Shown here in pieces: positions 15,508 to 26,327 of a DNA stretch of 64,000 nucleotides; position 1 is the stretch's first letter, and each line of letters starts with the position of its first letter. The notes below the pieces were generated by a model. The model saw only the letters and a program-made list of their open reading frames with translations, was not told the DNA's origin and made no database searches. Source of the stretch: Craspedostauros australis (lineage: Eukaryota > Bacillariophyta > Bacillariophyceae > Mastogloiales > Achnanthaceae). The DNA is taken from contig JAMXDE010000020.1 of NCBI GenBank assembly GCA_026770025.1, positions 682,001-746,000 of the forward strand. Direction: 5' to 3'. A program made the position numbers and the translations under genes.

Positions 15508-17183
15508 CACTAGTTGTGGAGTTTTGTGGGTGGCAGACCATGCTACTAAAACGAGTCTAGAGGCCATCCAAAAAGCACATCCAATATCTGCTTGTCATGC
15601 CATATCTCAACAACACATCGCTTAAAATTAAAACTAAACATTGCGCTCAGACGCCTGGCTATCTGTTGATCAGAATATCGAAGTTAAATGAGTATTGAAA
15701 ATATTTTGGAAGTCATGTTGGTTTCCTGTGTGTTGTGTGGTGGATTCGGAAAAAAAAAATGGTCGATGGCACAATGTTGCCCTCCAATGAGCACACATGA
15801 TCATCATCATCATCCTTGCATTTCAGCAAACTGATCAGATCATTCGCTCTGCATACCCCCCAGCTATCCGCTCCATGAAGGTTGGCCTCAGACATCGGCT
15901 CTGCATGCAGCAATGCAGCCACACACTGAAACAGAGCGATTTCGAAAAATCATTTTCAATCCGGATGCGGTATGGATACGGATCCATACCTCATCCATAC
16001 GATCCTTGCAGCCCCTCCTTGTGCCCCTCGTGCATTACCACGCTCCATGGCGACAGGCAGATGCATCCAGAATGGGCTGGGAGTGCATGGCTGACGCGGT
16101 ACACCTCCATATGATGATGTGGTTGGGCATTTTTTGCTCCCACCAACAACGACCATTCTGCAGATATGGTCGGCTGCAGCCTCTTGTACACCGTCTCTGT
16201 GGCGCACGCTTCACGACGTGCATCTTCAAATGATGCCGCACGCATCTTGTATGGGTACCTTGGCGATTGAGGGGCGTCTTCCCATCGCCCCTCACCGCCA
16301 AAGCCACGCGACTGGTGCCAGGCGAGCCCCAACCAAAACTCCCAAAAACCACCTTTCTCTCCGCGCGGAGACCTTCCCGGTGCTCTGCGAGCCTCGAACT
16401 TCGAGGGGGCCTTCTTCTTGCCCTTCCTGAGGCGTCTTGCCCATCTGTAGGCGCTGATATGACCTGTGTGTGGCGTACACAGGCCAAAACCAACGAGCCG
16501 ATTTGGAGCCAAATTGTGGCCGTATTTCTGGGGCCTACGACGGCCCCAAATCAACCCCTCTTCCCGCCTCCGTTCGTCCACCCACCAAACGCTGCGTGGA
16601 GATGACGGCGATGTGCTTGGATCTTGAATTGGCCGGCTGGTTGGTGCGGCGCCAAGCATACCGTTCGACGGCCATTGTGGTATTTTTTTGGTGTGGCTCC
16701 ATTTTCATCTTGGTGTGTCGAGTTTGCCGCTCTCGACCAGCCTCACATGTTGGGGGATGTGGAGATTTACCTCCAGTTGTTTCGACTGTCCAAAAAGACC
16801 ACGACACAAAACACTCGAGGAGTACCAACCCCACTCAACCACTTCGCCACGAAGAAGCAAACCTGACGATGTTTCGCATCGTGATATCATTGGTGTTTCA
16901 TGACGAAGCATCTAGTTGCGTGACGTCGATGACGGATTGGATAAGCACATGATGGAATGAATGTAAAAGCGGATTCACCGCTTCCCCCAACATTCTACAA
17001 CTAGTGCTATCGTGGATGGACTGTTGGGTGGTCCCATCCGAACACCTGAAAAAGAGACTAAACAATTCAAAATCAGAACAATGTCGCTGAAACAAAGAAC
17101 AGCAAAGGGTTAAATTGGATCGATGTAGTCGGTTGTCAAAGGCTGAAACCCGAAAGAGATCGAAAATTGCGCATATCCATCGG
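15508..17183. other. Transposon 3' part, no clear gene, hairpin-rich
   Basis: Open frames up to about 220 codons occur (for example on the minus strand at 15991-16659), but they overlap frames on the other strand and look like chance in a GC-rich stretch. Six short perfect inverted repeats lie between 15969 and 16548 (see findings). Confidence 0.55.
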
Positions 17184-17342
17184 TCCATAAAACTTAAAAT
17201 AGGATCTAACTCAAAAATCCATCGGTTAATTATTTGTATTAGACCTACAAGGATTACAAATATGTGGTTGGTTAGTATGTAGGAGAGAAAATTTCTGGAG
17301 GCCAATAACGGAGTGCAGGTCGACTCACTCGGGGGGCTCATA
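17184..17342 (-). repeat. Right terminal inverted repeat
   Basis: Reverse complement of the left repeat; see the left copy for the block structure. Confidence 0.92.
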
Positions 17343-17346
17343 TCTT

Positions 17347-17372
17347 TCTGTTGTTGTTGTTGTTGTTGTTGT
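17347..17372 (+). repeat. Microsatellite (TTG)n beside the transposon
   Basis: About eight TTG units lie directly outside the right end of the transposon. Confidence 0.85.
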
Positions 17373-18547
17373 GCGCACCTGCTTCTGCTCGTCCGATTAC
17401 ACGTAGTCACGCGCTGTTGCTCGTGGCAGGAAGCGTGTTCACCGTTCTCATCGCGTGGATCGGCACAAGATCTCGTTCTTCGTTTTTGCGTTCGATTGAC
17501 GTCATCAACCATCTCGTGCGGGACACGATTCTCGTGACTGATGTTGATCGTGTTTGCTTTTGAATTTGCAATGCTTGAATTCATCCATGACTGCGAAGAT
17601 ATCCATGGAAGTCGTCTTTGTCGAGGACGGAGACGAATCCGAACTGTGATTTGACGAATTTCGCGGAAGTCTCCGCCCGTTTTACGTGGGGAACAGACAC
17701 GGGAACATCACGCACTGAGTCGACAACATCTCCGACTCTTCTGGTGGCAACTTCGTCGAGTTGCACATGTTACAACAGATTTGGATACCCGTTTTAACCG
17801 CTCAAATTTCGAAGTGGATGTCCTCGAATTTGACATTCTCCGCCAAATATGTCCACTGGGTCATCCACCTATCTGAATTAACGGCCGTGGCCGAAATCCC
17901 ACCCATGTGACAACATGTGTGTGAGAGGAGTTGGCCACGCCGTCGCGCGATCATCCCGCCACAATAACATGCGGAACAAACACGAAATCAGGTTTTTGGC
18001 ACGACAAGATTCTGCTCAAGGCCACGATGATCGCAACATGACATGAAGAGAGCACAGGTTTTGTCAACACACGACCGCTTCCGACAAGACCATCATTGGT
18101 TTTCCCCACCGCCAACAACCGGGCGACCCAGCAACCGAAACGACGGCTTTGGTGATACACACACGCCGATAGCCACACACAACTTCAAACAACGGGCACG
18201 CTCGCCTCAAAGACCTCGCGATAGGACGACTGCAACGACGACACAAGATGCGAAGCAAACATCAAACTTGGGAAAGAGAATGTGAATCGAGTGGTTGCGC
18301 CCGTCCTCGCACTCGCACTCGCAGAGTGGAACAAACCAAAGACACGGAACACCCCCTTCGACACCCACGCTCACGACAAAAGATCATCATAATACTCATC
18401 TCGGGCACATCACCACTGTCATCATCGCCATCACCATCGTCGAACGAGATCAGCTGCCTGCCATAATCCGGTCACCCAAGCAGAAAACGGAAACCGCTAC
18501 ACGACAAACGACAAACGATTATCGTTCACCAAGCCAACATTAACAAG
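17373..18547. other. Intergenic
   Basis: About 1.2 kb between the transposon and the PT-repeat protein gene. No supported gene. The last part before 18548 is C/A-rich, as a 5' leader might be. Confidence 0.5.
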
Positions 18548-21147
18548 ATGCCGATGACAAAGACAAGCATGATGGGCAAGCTGGCGATCGCCGTCGCTTG
18601 CATTGCTGCTCAGGTCGCATCAGAAGACCCCGGTCCATGCTACTCGTCGACAACCGAGATCCGCAGGGCTGAGCAACTGATCGGCAATACCGCGACGCAG
18701 CGTGTCTACACCATCTGCCCAGGAACAGAGCTCCGAATGGGACAGTTCGACGTCGATAGCGAGCTCATCGACGACGGCAGCCGTACCTTCCATCCCCTTC
18801 CAGTCCGATCCAACATGGTCATCCGCTGCGGTCCTGACGGAAAGTCGAGCAACGAATGCGTCTTCACCGGAGGCGATTATCACGTCGATGCAACCAACTT
18901 CCTGGGCATGGACGACGATATTGCCGAGAACGTTCGCTTTGAGGGTCTCACATTCGAGGACGCCAAGAGATACTCTGTCTGGGCCTCCATGAAGGGAGAC
19001 ATCACATTCAAGGACTGCATCTTCCAGGTATGTTCCTACGTGTGTGCTTGGACTTGGGCGTATGCCTACATTGACATCAGCACTGGCACCTGCGGTTGCG
19101 CTCAGTCAGGACAACAGAGGTCTCCTCTTCGTCCTCCGCTGCTGCTCGCGCCTTTCGTGCTTGGTGTTCTGTGTCACATCGCTGCATGCACCGAATTCAT
19201 TGCTCTTTGGCCATTGTTTGCTCTTCTGGGTGGTGGACAACGAGACTGTTGGCATGACACCATGCCCGCATGCGCAGTGGGACTCCGAGAGACTGCGACG
19301 AATGAGGAGAAGGCCGCGCGCGCCTTTTTGTATTTTTGCTCTTGTCAGCATTGTGTTCGCTTTTCCTCGTCATTTTTTGGTACCGACAACCATGACGGTT
19401 TCTGAGGATGGCAGCGCAAAACGCTGTCTGGCCACAAATTTGACACGATAGGCGAACGGAAAATGTGGATCGGCTGGGCTCTGCTCTGCTCTTGTCCCAT
19501 TTCAAAACACTGCCATGGAAGCTTGCTCGTGCAGCCTCTGCTTTGCCATTCACATGTGTCTCCATTCTTATGGACGGGTGCACGTGCATGGCATGAGCAG
19601 TCGAGCAGTTGAGCAGCCGCTTACCAATCTCTCCTCGCATGCACACTGCACTCGGTAACACACGCTCTTTTGATTTGGTCTCACCCATCGTTCTTCATCA
19701 TTTCTTCCTTTTTTCGATTCTTCCGCTCTACTTCATCATCAATGCTCGACTTCCACTATGTTTGCAGGATCACAAAACAGCAATCGTTCCAGTACTTCTG
19801 GATTACACCGATCCAGAACAGCCCGAGTCTCATCTCTCCGTCACGTTCGAGCAATGCAGCTTCACCGTAAGTCTACTTGCAGGTGGCAGGCTGGTTCCAG
19901 AACATTATGTCTCTCTGTCCCGCGTACATCTGCAACTATCCTTTTCACTCCCTGACACTCTCCTTCCGCTTCTCGGTTCCATTGATTGCTGCCGAACCAT
20001 CGATCGTCGATGACCATTGTGTCTTGGCGGTCTTGGATATGGCATCGTCCCCTTGCCAATCTTCGATCGCGATACTCAACCCGCGCGGCTCTACCCATGC
20101 TCTCACCCAAAATACGTGATCACAGAACAACCGCTTCTTTGGTATGGGATCCAACACAGCGATTGTATTCGGAAACGGCAACCAGAATCATCTGGACTTC
20201 CGCCAGACCACATTCACCAACAACAACATGCTCCACAACAATACTTTGGTAAGTTGCGATGGCATCGTCACGCACTGTGTTTGCCTATGAGGAGCTCTGC
20301 ATGACAGAACCTGATGTGTGAATGAATGGCAGTTTCTTTGAAGCTGGCTGGTATTCTGCCTCTTCTTCATCCACTCATACCTTTCCCCTTCCATGGTTTA
20401 TTTTCCACCACACGTCACACGCCACCACTCAACTGTGTCTCACACATTCGATGCCTCTGCCCTCACGACGAGCAGCAAGCCACCAGAAGCTTCCTCATCG
20501 AGACGTTGGGACCGCTCAACGTCGAATTCAGCTGCTTCACCGACAACCAGCTCGGTGTGTCCCCCATCTCTGTCTTCGGAAACACCTTCACCTCCAGCGA
20601 GAACTATGCCGTCAGCAGTAGCAGCAACATTGTGACATCCGACACCCAGTACTGCTCGTTCGCTTCCGTCTTCGAGACCCTTCAGCAGTTCGAAGACTTC
20701 AATCCAGTCTGTGCCCAGGCAACAGCGACTAGCTGCAAGTCTGAGAGCACTGATGCACCAACGAGCGCACCAACTATGGAGCCATCGGAGATGCCAACCA
20801 TCGCACCAACGGCAGTCCCAACCCGGGCACCAACCACCTCGCCAAGCGGAGCGCCATCCAGCATCCCAACCATCTCACCAACGGCAGTCCCAACAGGCGC
20901 TCCATCAGCAACCCCAAGCAACACGCCAAGTGCCCAGCCAAGCGTGGGCCCAACCGCGACACCGACTTCCATGCCAACCCGTTCGCCGACTTCCACCTTC
21001 GTCTTCAACACCGAACAACCGACTGCCAACACTGACCGATCTATCAATGGTGCCGAAGGTGGTGACGACGGCAGCGGCAGCAACAGCATCAGCATGATGG
21101 CATCGGCTGTGGCGATGCTTGCCGCGATCATCGGCCTCCTCCTTTAA
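18548..21147 (+). CDS. Secreted beta-helix-like protein with PT-repeat tail, four exons
   Basis: Exons 18548-19027, 19768-19866, 20126-20248 and 20476-21147 join in phase to about 457 residues. Donors are GTATGT or GTAAGT, acceptors CAG. An N-terminal signal peptide (hydrophobic segment ending near VASE) precedes a Cys-containing region. That region has short, regularly spaced motifs such as FEGLTFEDA, DITFKDCIF, VTFEQCSF, LDFRQTTFTNNN and VEFSCFTDNQ, which look like rungs of a right-handed parallel beta-helix. About 75 residues of APT.EPS-type Pro/Thr/Ser repeats follow, the sort seen in many diatom surface proteins, and then a hydrophobic C-terminus that could be a GPI signal or membrane anchor. 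The likely place is the cell surface or frustule. No enzymatic role can be assigned. The first intron is 740 bp, longest of the window. Confidence 0.82.
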
Positions 21148-22586
21148 TTGCCGCGTCCATACAGCATCGACAGCAGCAACAACAGCAACAAGAACGATGG
21201 ATGACAACGACAGCAAATGCTGAGCATCCACGCCTACCAATTAATGGACCAATAACTGGCACCACCCGAAAATCGAACAGAACACAATCTTCCACCGCAA
21301 GCTGCACATCCTGGTGCACTTGCTTTTACGTCAAATCCGCATCCACTTGCCATCTCTGCCTGTGGATGTCCAAAGTGACACAACCTCGTACTTGACAGTA
21401 CTATAATGTGGTGAATTTGCGGACAAATGAATCAACATATTGCGCCGCACGGATACAAGCCATACATGAGATAAAACAGAGACACGGAACTATTCGATAC
21501 AGGCATACTCGTACCTTCCAGAAATAAACAACACATCCTGGGGAACATGAGAGGACACTGATTGCCAAGCCACGCTTTGCATGCCCCCGTTATTTGGGCG
21601 GCGCAGCGCAGAACAACACAGCAGACGAAGCATCAACAGTCCAAGTTTATGTAAAGATAGTAGAGCAAAGCAGCAACATACAATAATCAATGAGCCCTCG
21701 GGTCATTCATCACGCGAGCGCTGCGAACTGCGGAGTGGCAACAAACAGTCAACACACTCTTGTGTACATGAATGAACGAATGAAGCTGTTACAAGATGTG
21801 CAAAACTTCAGCGCTCCACTGATGTGACGCCTTGGTAGGATCCCTTCCTCTCCCGTGACATGTGGCATGTTACCATGCTCGGAGGTGGCAAACGGATGGC
21901 ATCGACGATTTCATCGCCAACTCCACTTTGGGCATTTGACGGTCGGTTTGCTCCCTCCACGGCGCTGTCATTTGGTTCCCGCAACACGTTCGTTCCTTGT
22001 GGGAGTATGGTGTTTCAGTGTTGGATCCCACACAAGTTGTGGGGCGCAGCGTCCACGATCATGTCCCATGTTCGATGGCACATGGCACGTGGCGCAAAGC
22101 TGATGCTGGCGCCAATGCCCACGTCAATTTTTGTGTGTTCCGGTTGCAATCGTGGATGTGGATCGCTTCCGCAATCACATTCGCCAAATCTCCATCGTGC
22201 TTCTCGAATCGTGTCTGTTTCGGCTGCACCAATTATAATCCGCCAAGTTCCGATTTCCATTTTATCCTATCGGTCGATTGCAAACGTGGACACGCCTAAT
22301 CACGTCTCAAAGCGAGAATCGCAACCAAACAAGCGAACAACGAGGGGACGCGCATTCTTTGTGTGTGCGTTGATCCTTTTTTGGTTGATGTCACCATCAA
22401 CGATACTCTGCGCGGATCGCGACCACCACCACCACCACCACCACCACAGACCACAAGTCCGAACACACGAAGCAACAAACGATCGGGCCGACCGAGCCGA
22501 CAGGAAAGATCGTTTGGAGCATTGAGAAAAAAACAGTCCTCGCAGATCTGTCGCGCAATCGAGATTGCGCCGCAAAGCACCCCACG
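21148..22586. other. Intergenic, 1.4 kb
   Basis: Contains one TACTCGTAC motif (21506) and a (CAC)n run (22421-22447). A 221-codon open frame at 21860-22525 is not supported by composition or similarity. Confidence 0.5.
22421..22447 (+). repeat. Microsatellite (CAC)n
   Basis: About eight CAC units, about 140 bp upstream of the phosphoesterase start. Confidence 0.9.
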
Positions 22587-23915
22587 ATGTCCAAGTTCTG
22601 GAGATCATCAGGTTCATCAGGTTCCTCAAGTTCATCGTCGTCGGAAGAGTCGGATGTGGGCGCAGATTCGGCAGCAGCATCTGGTGAATGGTCGGAGGCA
22701 TCTCGCTCTGCGCCTGCAACGGCACCAGCGTCGAGCGAAATGGAGGATGGACAAGTCGGCGATCCTCGCGGTCTCTTGTCATCGGACTTGTTGTCATCAC
22801 GGCGACAGCGGGAGGAGCAGATAGATGATGCGGACGCCAAGGAAGATGAAGCCTCAGACCAGACCGATGCATGGCGGAGGATCAAGTCTAGCCAGGTGTT
22901 TGCGGCCGTTCCCAAATCAACCAAAGTCAAACCAAGCGACTGCACGAGGTTGGTTTGCATCAGCGACACTCACGGCAAGCACAACGATGTCATCCTGCCA
23001 CCCGGCGATATCCTGCTGCATGCCGGGGACTTCACCAAGAGCGGCGAGGTGGGCACCATGCGAGATCTCAACAGGTACTTCGAAGCGTCCGGCTTTGATG
23101 AAGTCGTGTGCATCGCCGGCAATCACGACATGACGTTGCATCCCGAATTCTATGAAACGAACTGGAGACGCTTTCACACGAAGAAATTCGACACTCAAGC
23201 TGCCTCGGTTGCATTGACGTCGTGTACGTACCTGCGCGATGAGGAATGCACGAGCGGAGGGTTGCGGATGCATGGCACCCCATGGTCACCAGAATTCTTC
23301 AACTGGGCTTTCAACCTGACGCGAGGTCCAGAAATCCGCAAGCTGTGGCAGGCCATACCAGACCGTGCCGACGTGCTGTTGGTTCACGGCCCGCCGTTGG
23401 GCCGCGGTGACATTACCACCTCCGGCGTACGTGCCGGGTGCCTCGATTTGCTGGAGGAAATTCAGGATCGCATCCAACCTCGGCTGACTGTGTTCGGGCA
23501 CATCCACGAAGGTGCGGGGGTGTCGTTCGATGGGACGACGATCTACGCCAACGCAAGTTCGTTGGATCGCAAGTACCGCACATCGCACTTCCCAATCGTC
23601 ATCGATGTGCCACACGATACCTCAAAGCCAGCCATGCTGGTGGAACCAGAGTGCACGCTGACTTTTGACGACTTCATCAATTGGTTGCAACGCCGTGGAC
23701 ATGGAAACTTGGTCGAGCATTGTGGCGTGTTGGGCAGCGGAGACGGGGCAAGCAAGCAATACGCACAGGACAAGAGCAGGATCACGGGCAACGCTCTATT
23801 CGAATCTGAGAACTTCTTCACCACGTGCTCCTTGCTCGGGATCCACCATCTGGGAAAGCAGGGATCCCAACAGCTCCATGGCGCAGTCGCGGAGTTGTAT
23901 GCAGAATCATTCTGA
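22587..23915 (+). CDS. Calcineurin-like metallophosphoesterase (MPPED-like)
   Basis: An intronless 442-residue protein. A Ser/Glu-rich N-terminus of about 110 residues comes before a catalytic domain with all the metal-binding blocks in order: ISDTHGKHN (D-x-H), LLHAGDFT, IAGNHDMTLH, LLVHGPPLGRGD and VFGHIHEGAG. The spacing and the GPP after the VH block recall the MPPED1/MPPED2 (239FB) group, which binds two metals and hydrolyses phosphodiesters. The substrate here is unknown. About 110 further residues after the domain look poorly structured. The start ATG has G at -3 (CACG-ATG) and opens the Ser-rich region. Confidence 0.87.
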   Translation: MSKFWRSSGSSGSSSSSSSEESDVGADSAAASGEWSEASRSAPATAPASSEMEDGQVGDPRGLLSSDLLSSRRQREEQIDDADAKEDEASDQTDAWRRIKSSQVFAAVPKSTKVKPSDCTRLVCISDTHGKHNDVILPPGDILLHAGDFTKSGEVGTMRDLNRYFEASGFDEVVCIAGNHDMTLHPEFYETNWRRFHTKKFDTQAASVALTSCTYLRDEECTSGGLRMHGTPWSPEFFNWAFNLTRGPEIRKLWQAIPDRADVLLVHGPPLGRGDITTSGVRAGCLDLLEEIQDRIQPRLTVFGHIHEGAGVSFDGTTIYANASSLDRKYRTSHFPIVIDVPHDTSKPAMLVEPECTLTFDDFINWLQRRGHGNLVEHCGVLGSGDGASKQYAQDKSRITGNALFESENFFTTCSLLGIHHLGKQGSQQLHGAVAELYAESF

Positions 23916-24153
23916 GTCGATTCAGACAGCGACGACTGATCACAACTACTCTCCTTCGAGTCCCCCGGTGTCTCTAATGCAAGCTGACTGCGTGCTCGTA
24001 GGACACACAAGCAGGCAAACACCGACGTTTACTAATACTACTATATTATGGAGGACTCTACACAAAGATGCCGAGCAAGAGCGATGATAGTAATAAATAG
24101 CGTTAGCAGATAGTAGCATCCATGTCCACATCCATGTTCACATCCGTGTCCAC

Positions 24154-25722
24154 TTATGTGAAGGTGGCAGCAGCCAACAAGGCTGCACCGTAGCTTGCTT
24201 CCGTGCTGTCAGCCTTCAGCACATCGATCGATGCGCCGTCATGGAACGCTTCATTGAGACGGCGCTTCCTCAGCTTGCTCCACATATCGTTCCTGGAACC
24301 GCCTCCGCAGGTGTACACGGTGGTGGGTTGGGAGGATCCAAGCTCCTTCAGGACCTGGAATCCATCGCGCTCGACATCGCCGATCGACTGCAGGATGCCA
24401 TGCAGATACTCCTGCCTGCTATCTGGGACAGGTTCCAGGACAGGTTCCTTGCTGCCGTCAGCAATCGGAAAGCGTTCGCCGACCTTCGTGAGAGGGTAGT
24501 ACGATAACGGACTATCCGTATTCGGATCGATGATGGCGCTGAGTTCCTGGAGTTCATCGACGCTGAAGTCCAGCTGCCTCAAGATCGCGCACCCGACGTT
24601 GCTGGCACCGCCAACAAGCCAGGCATCTTCATCCGCACCTGAAAAGGTTGGAAACCTGTGGCTGTAGACGCCGCGATCCGCATCCTCGACGTAGGTTTCG
24701 CTGAGCTGCTTCATCGCAAGAGTGCTGCCCAGTGATGTCACTGCCGTCCCGAATGCAGGCTTCGTGCCAGCCGCCGCAAAGAATGCAGCATTGGAATCGG
24801 TGGTGCCACCAACAATGGTGGTCCCAGCCGGCAGTCCGAACCTTTGGCACATCCGATCGCACACCGTCCCCATCTGTTTGCCTGGCGACACCACACCCAT
24901 TGGGATGGGCGTCTTCGCTGGTTGGTGCGTGTCGACAATTCCAGCATCTTCAAAGCATTGATCCATCCAGCGTGGCCACGCCTTGTTGCGAACGTCGTAT
25001 CCCAATTTCAAGCAGTTGTGCCAGTCGCTGCTGACCGGCGTTGCTTTGCCCATGAGGTTTGCCGAAATGAAGTCCGATTGGTGACACAGCACTTCATCCG
25101 ATGACAAGGGCCGTTCCTTGGCCCAGGATAAGAGCTTGGCAAGCGATCCCGTCTTGGCGCGGGCCGTGTGCCTGGGTGGCGCATACTTGTCGAGCAGGTC
25201 CACAGCGTGCTGACCAGCCGCGCGTTCCTCATCGGTGCTCGCACTTCCGACAACATCGTAGTTGTACATGCGCGGTGGCCTCGTCATCTCCAGCGTGTGC
25301 TTGTCAACCAGCAAGCAGCTGGCGGATGTGCCCGAAATGCACATGGAAACCACCTGCGCCAGCTTGTCGTCCTTGGCAGCGCCATCCAGCAAGGTCTCCA
25401 CCGCCTTCCACCACGCATCCGCATCGTCGTATCCTCCTATGTCGAGAGTTTGGTCGTTCCATGTGATGGCCTGCGTGTACACCTCCTCGAATGGCTCCGT
25501 GGCGGCGCTGTTCGTCGCAGGTTCGATGATGGAGATTCTGGCCCCGGATGTGCCCAGATCGAATCCAACGAAGCGTCCGCCTTGCGATTGCTTGTTGGTG
25601 GCTGCAGATGGCGTGGATGCCGACATTGCCAATGCCTGGGCCTGGTGCTCTTGCTGCGATAGAAGGACAGCGAACGTGCCAATGCTGATGATGCATGAAG
25701 AGACCATGAGAGTGCTGATCAT
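24154..25722 (-). CDS. FGGY-family sugar kinase, D-ribulokinase/xylulokinase-like
   Basis: A single exon of about 522 residues. The start at 25722 has a CCACC-ATG context, and the N-terminus has a hydrophobic segment (about residues 3-20) ending AQA, so entry to the secretory route or plastid is possible. The kinase domain has FVGFDLGTSGARISIIE (phosphate-1 loop), SGTSAS, GGTTDSNAAFFAA with the likely catalytic Asp, SLGSTLAMK, GGGSRNDMW and EASYGAALLA. The order and the DLGTSGAR form resemble the plastid D-ribulose kinase (XK1-like) group of plants and algae rather than glycerol kinase. It would phosphorylate D-ribulose, or less likely D-xylulose, with ATP. The Leu at +1 after AQA is not the ideal plastid cleavage residue, so plastid location is uncertain. 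It converges with the metallophosphoesterase across a 240-bp gap. Confidence 0.85.
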   Translation of the reverse strand: MISTLMVSSCIISIGTFAVLLSQQEHQAQALAMSASTPSAATNKQSQGGRFVGFDLGTSGARISIIEPATNSAATEPFEEVYTQAITWNDQTLDIGGYDDADAWWKAVETLLDGAAKDDKLAQVVSMCISGTSASCLLVDKHTLEMTRPPRMYNYDVVGSASTDEERAAGQHAVDLLDKYAPPRHTARAKTGSLAKLLSWAKERPLSSDEVLCHQSDFISANLMGKATPVSSDWHNCLKLGYDVRNKAWPRWMDQCFEDAGIVDTHQPAKTPIPMGVVSPGKQMGTVCDRMCQRFGLPAGTTIVGGTTDSNAAFFAAAGTKPAFGTAVTSLGSTLAMKQLSETYVEDADRGVYSHRFPTFSGADEDAWLVGGASNVGCAILRQLDFSVDELQELSAIIDPNTDSPLSYYPLTKVGERFPIADGSKEPVLEPVPDSRQEYLHGILQSIGDVERDGFQVLKELGSSQPTTVYTCGGGSRNDMWSKLRKRRLNEAFHDGASIDVLKADSTEASYGAALLAAATFT

Positions 25723-26327
25723 GGTGGTGGTCCTGCTTCGTAAATACATGTTGTACGAGCAGCTCGTAAGCACGCGAAGAAGACCGATGTATGGCACAGC
25801 ACTACTCCTCCACAATGGATACCCGGAGGCGTTTGCGTATTCGTAGCTCTTTTGGATGATGGATGAAGAGCAATGGGATGTGAGGACAATCAAGGGAACC
25901 GACCCCGCTTGTTGCGCCGCCGTTCGCCTGTCTTGGCCATCAACAAAGATCTGTTTGTTTCCGTGTCTGTGTGTGCGTTGTAGTTGTGCCGATTGGCGAA
26001 TAGGCCTTTTTCAGTCCATCACAACAAAAGATTCAGATTTTCTGCGGTGTTCTCCTTTCTTCGACTTTTGTGGCAAAGTTTTCGCCGCAGAGAGAAGGGG
26101 GAATGACCAACAACCACAACAGCATTGTCCGAACCACAAGTCACCTCGGGTGCGCCAAGGCGAAGGACACATCAAGGATCGCAGCTGTCCAGGTCTGCTT
26201 CTGTCCGCTGCTATTTCTTCTTCCTCCTTGTGTGGTGCTGTGAATGTTGACTTGGCGTCGACGTTTTGTCAACATCTGTACAATCTACTGATTGCATCTG
26301 ATCGTCATCAGGGAAGTACGCGGACGG
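25723..26327. other. Intergenic between divergent genes
   Basis: A shared 600-bp 5' flank of the sugar kinase and the large membrane protein. No gene or repeat is supported. Confidence 0.5.

Larger units (their letters stand above)
11277..17342 (+). mobile_element. DNA transposon with 159-bp terminal inverted repeats, apparently complete
   Basis: A 159-bp inverted repeat at 11277-11435 is matched by 17184-17342. The element between carries a single long transposase-like frame (11914-15507) with no stop or frameshift, then 1.7 kb without a clear gene. The outer 42 bp of the two ends are identical, beginning TATGAGCCCCCCGAG. The target-site duplication cannot be fixed: the termini read GATAT/ATATC across the junctions, so TA, AT or ATAT duplications are all consistent, and AAGA/TCTT extends the inverted match by four bases. 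The intact frame and matching ends suggest recent activity. The superfamily is not identified. Confidence 0.85.

Noticed and set aside
15991-16659. A 222-codon minus-strand frame in the transposon 3' part, as a possible second transposon gene
   Set aside because: Arg/Gly-rich, overlaps equally long frames on the other strand and coincides with the hairpin cluster; it looks like chance.
16898-17584. A 228-codon minus-strand frame
   Set aside because: It crosses the right terminal repeat and a TTG microsatellite read as poly-Gln; no real gene would straddle the transposon edge this way.
21860-22525. A 221-codon frame before the metallophosphoesterase, with a His run
   Set aside because: The His run is a CAC microsatellite, and the rest shows no motif and no consistent codon preference.
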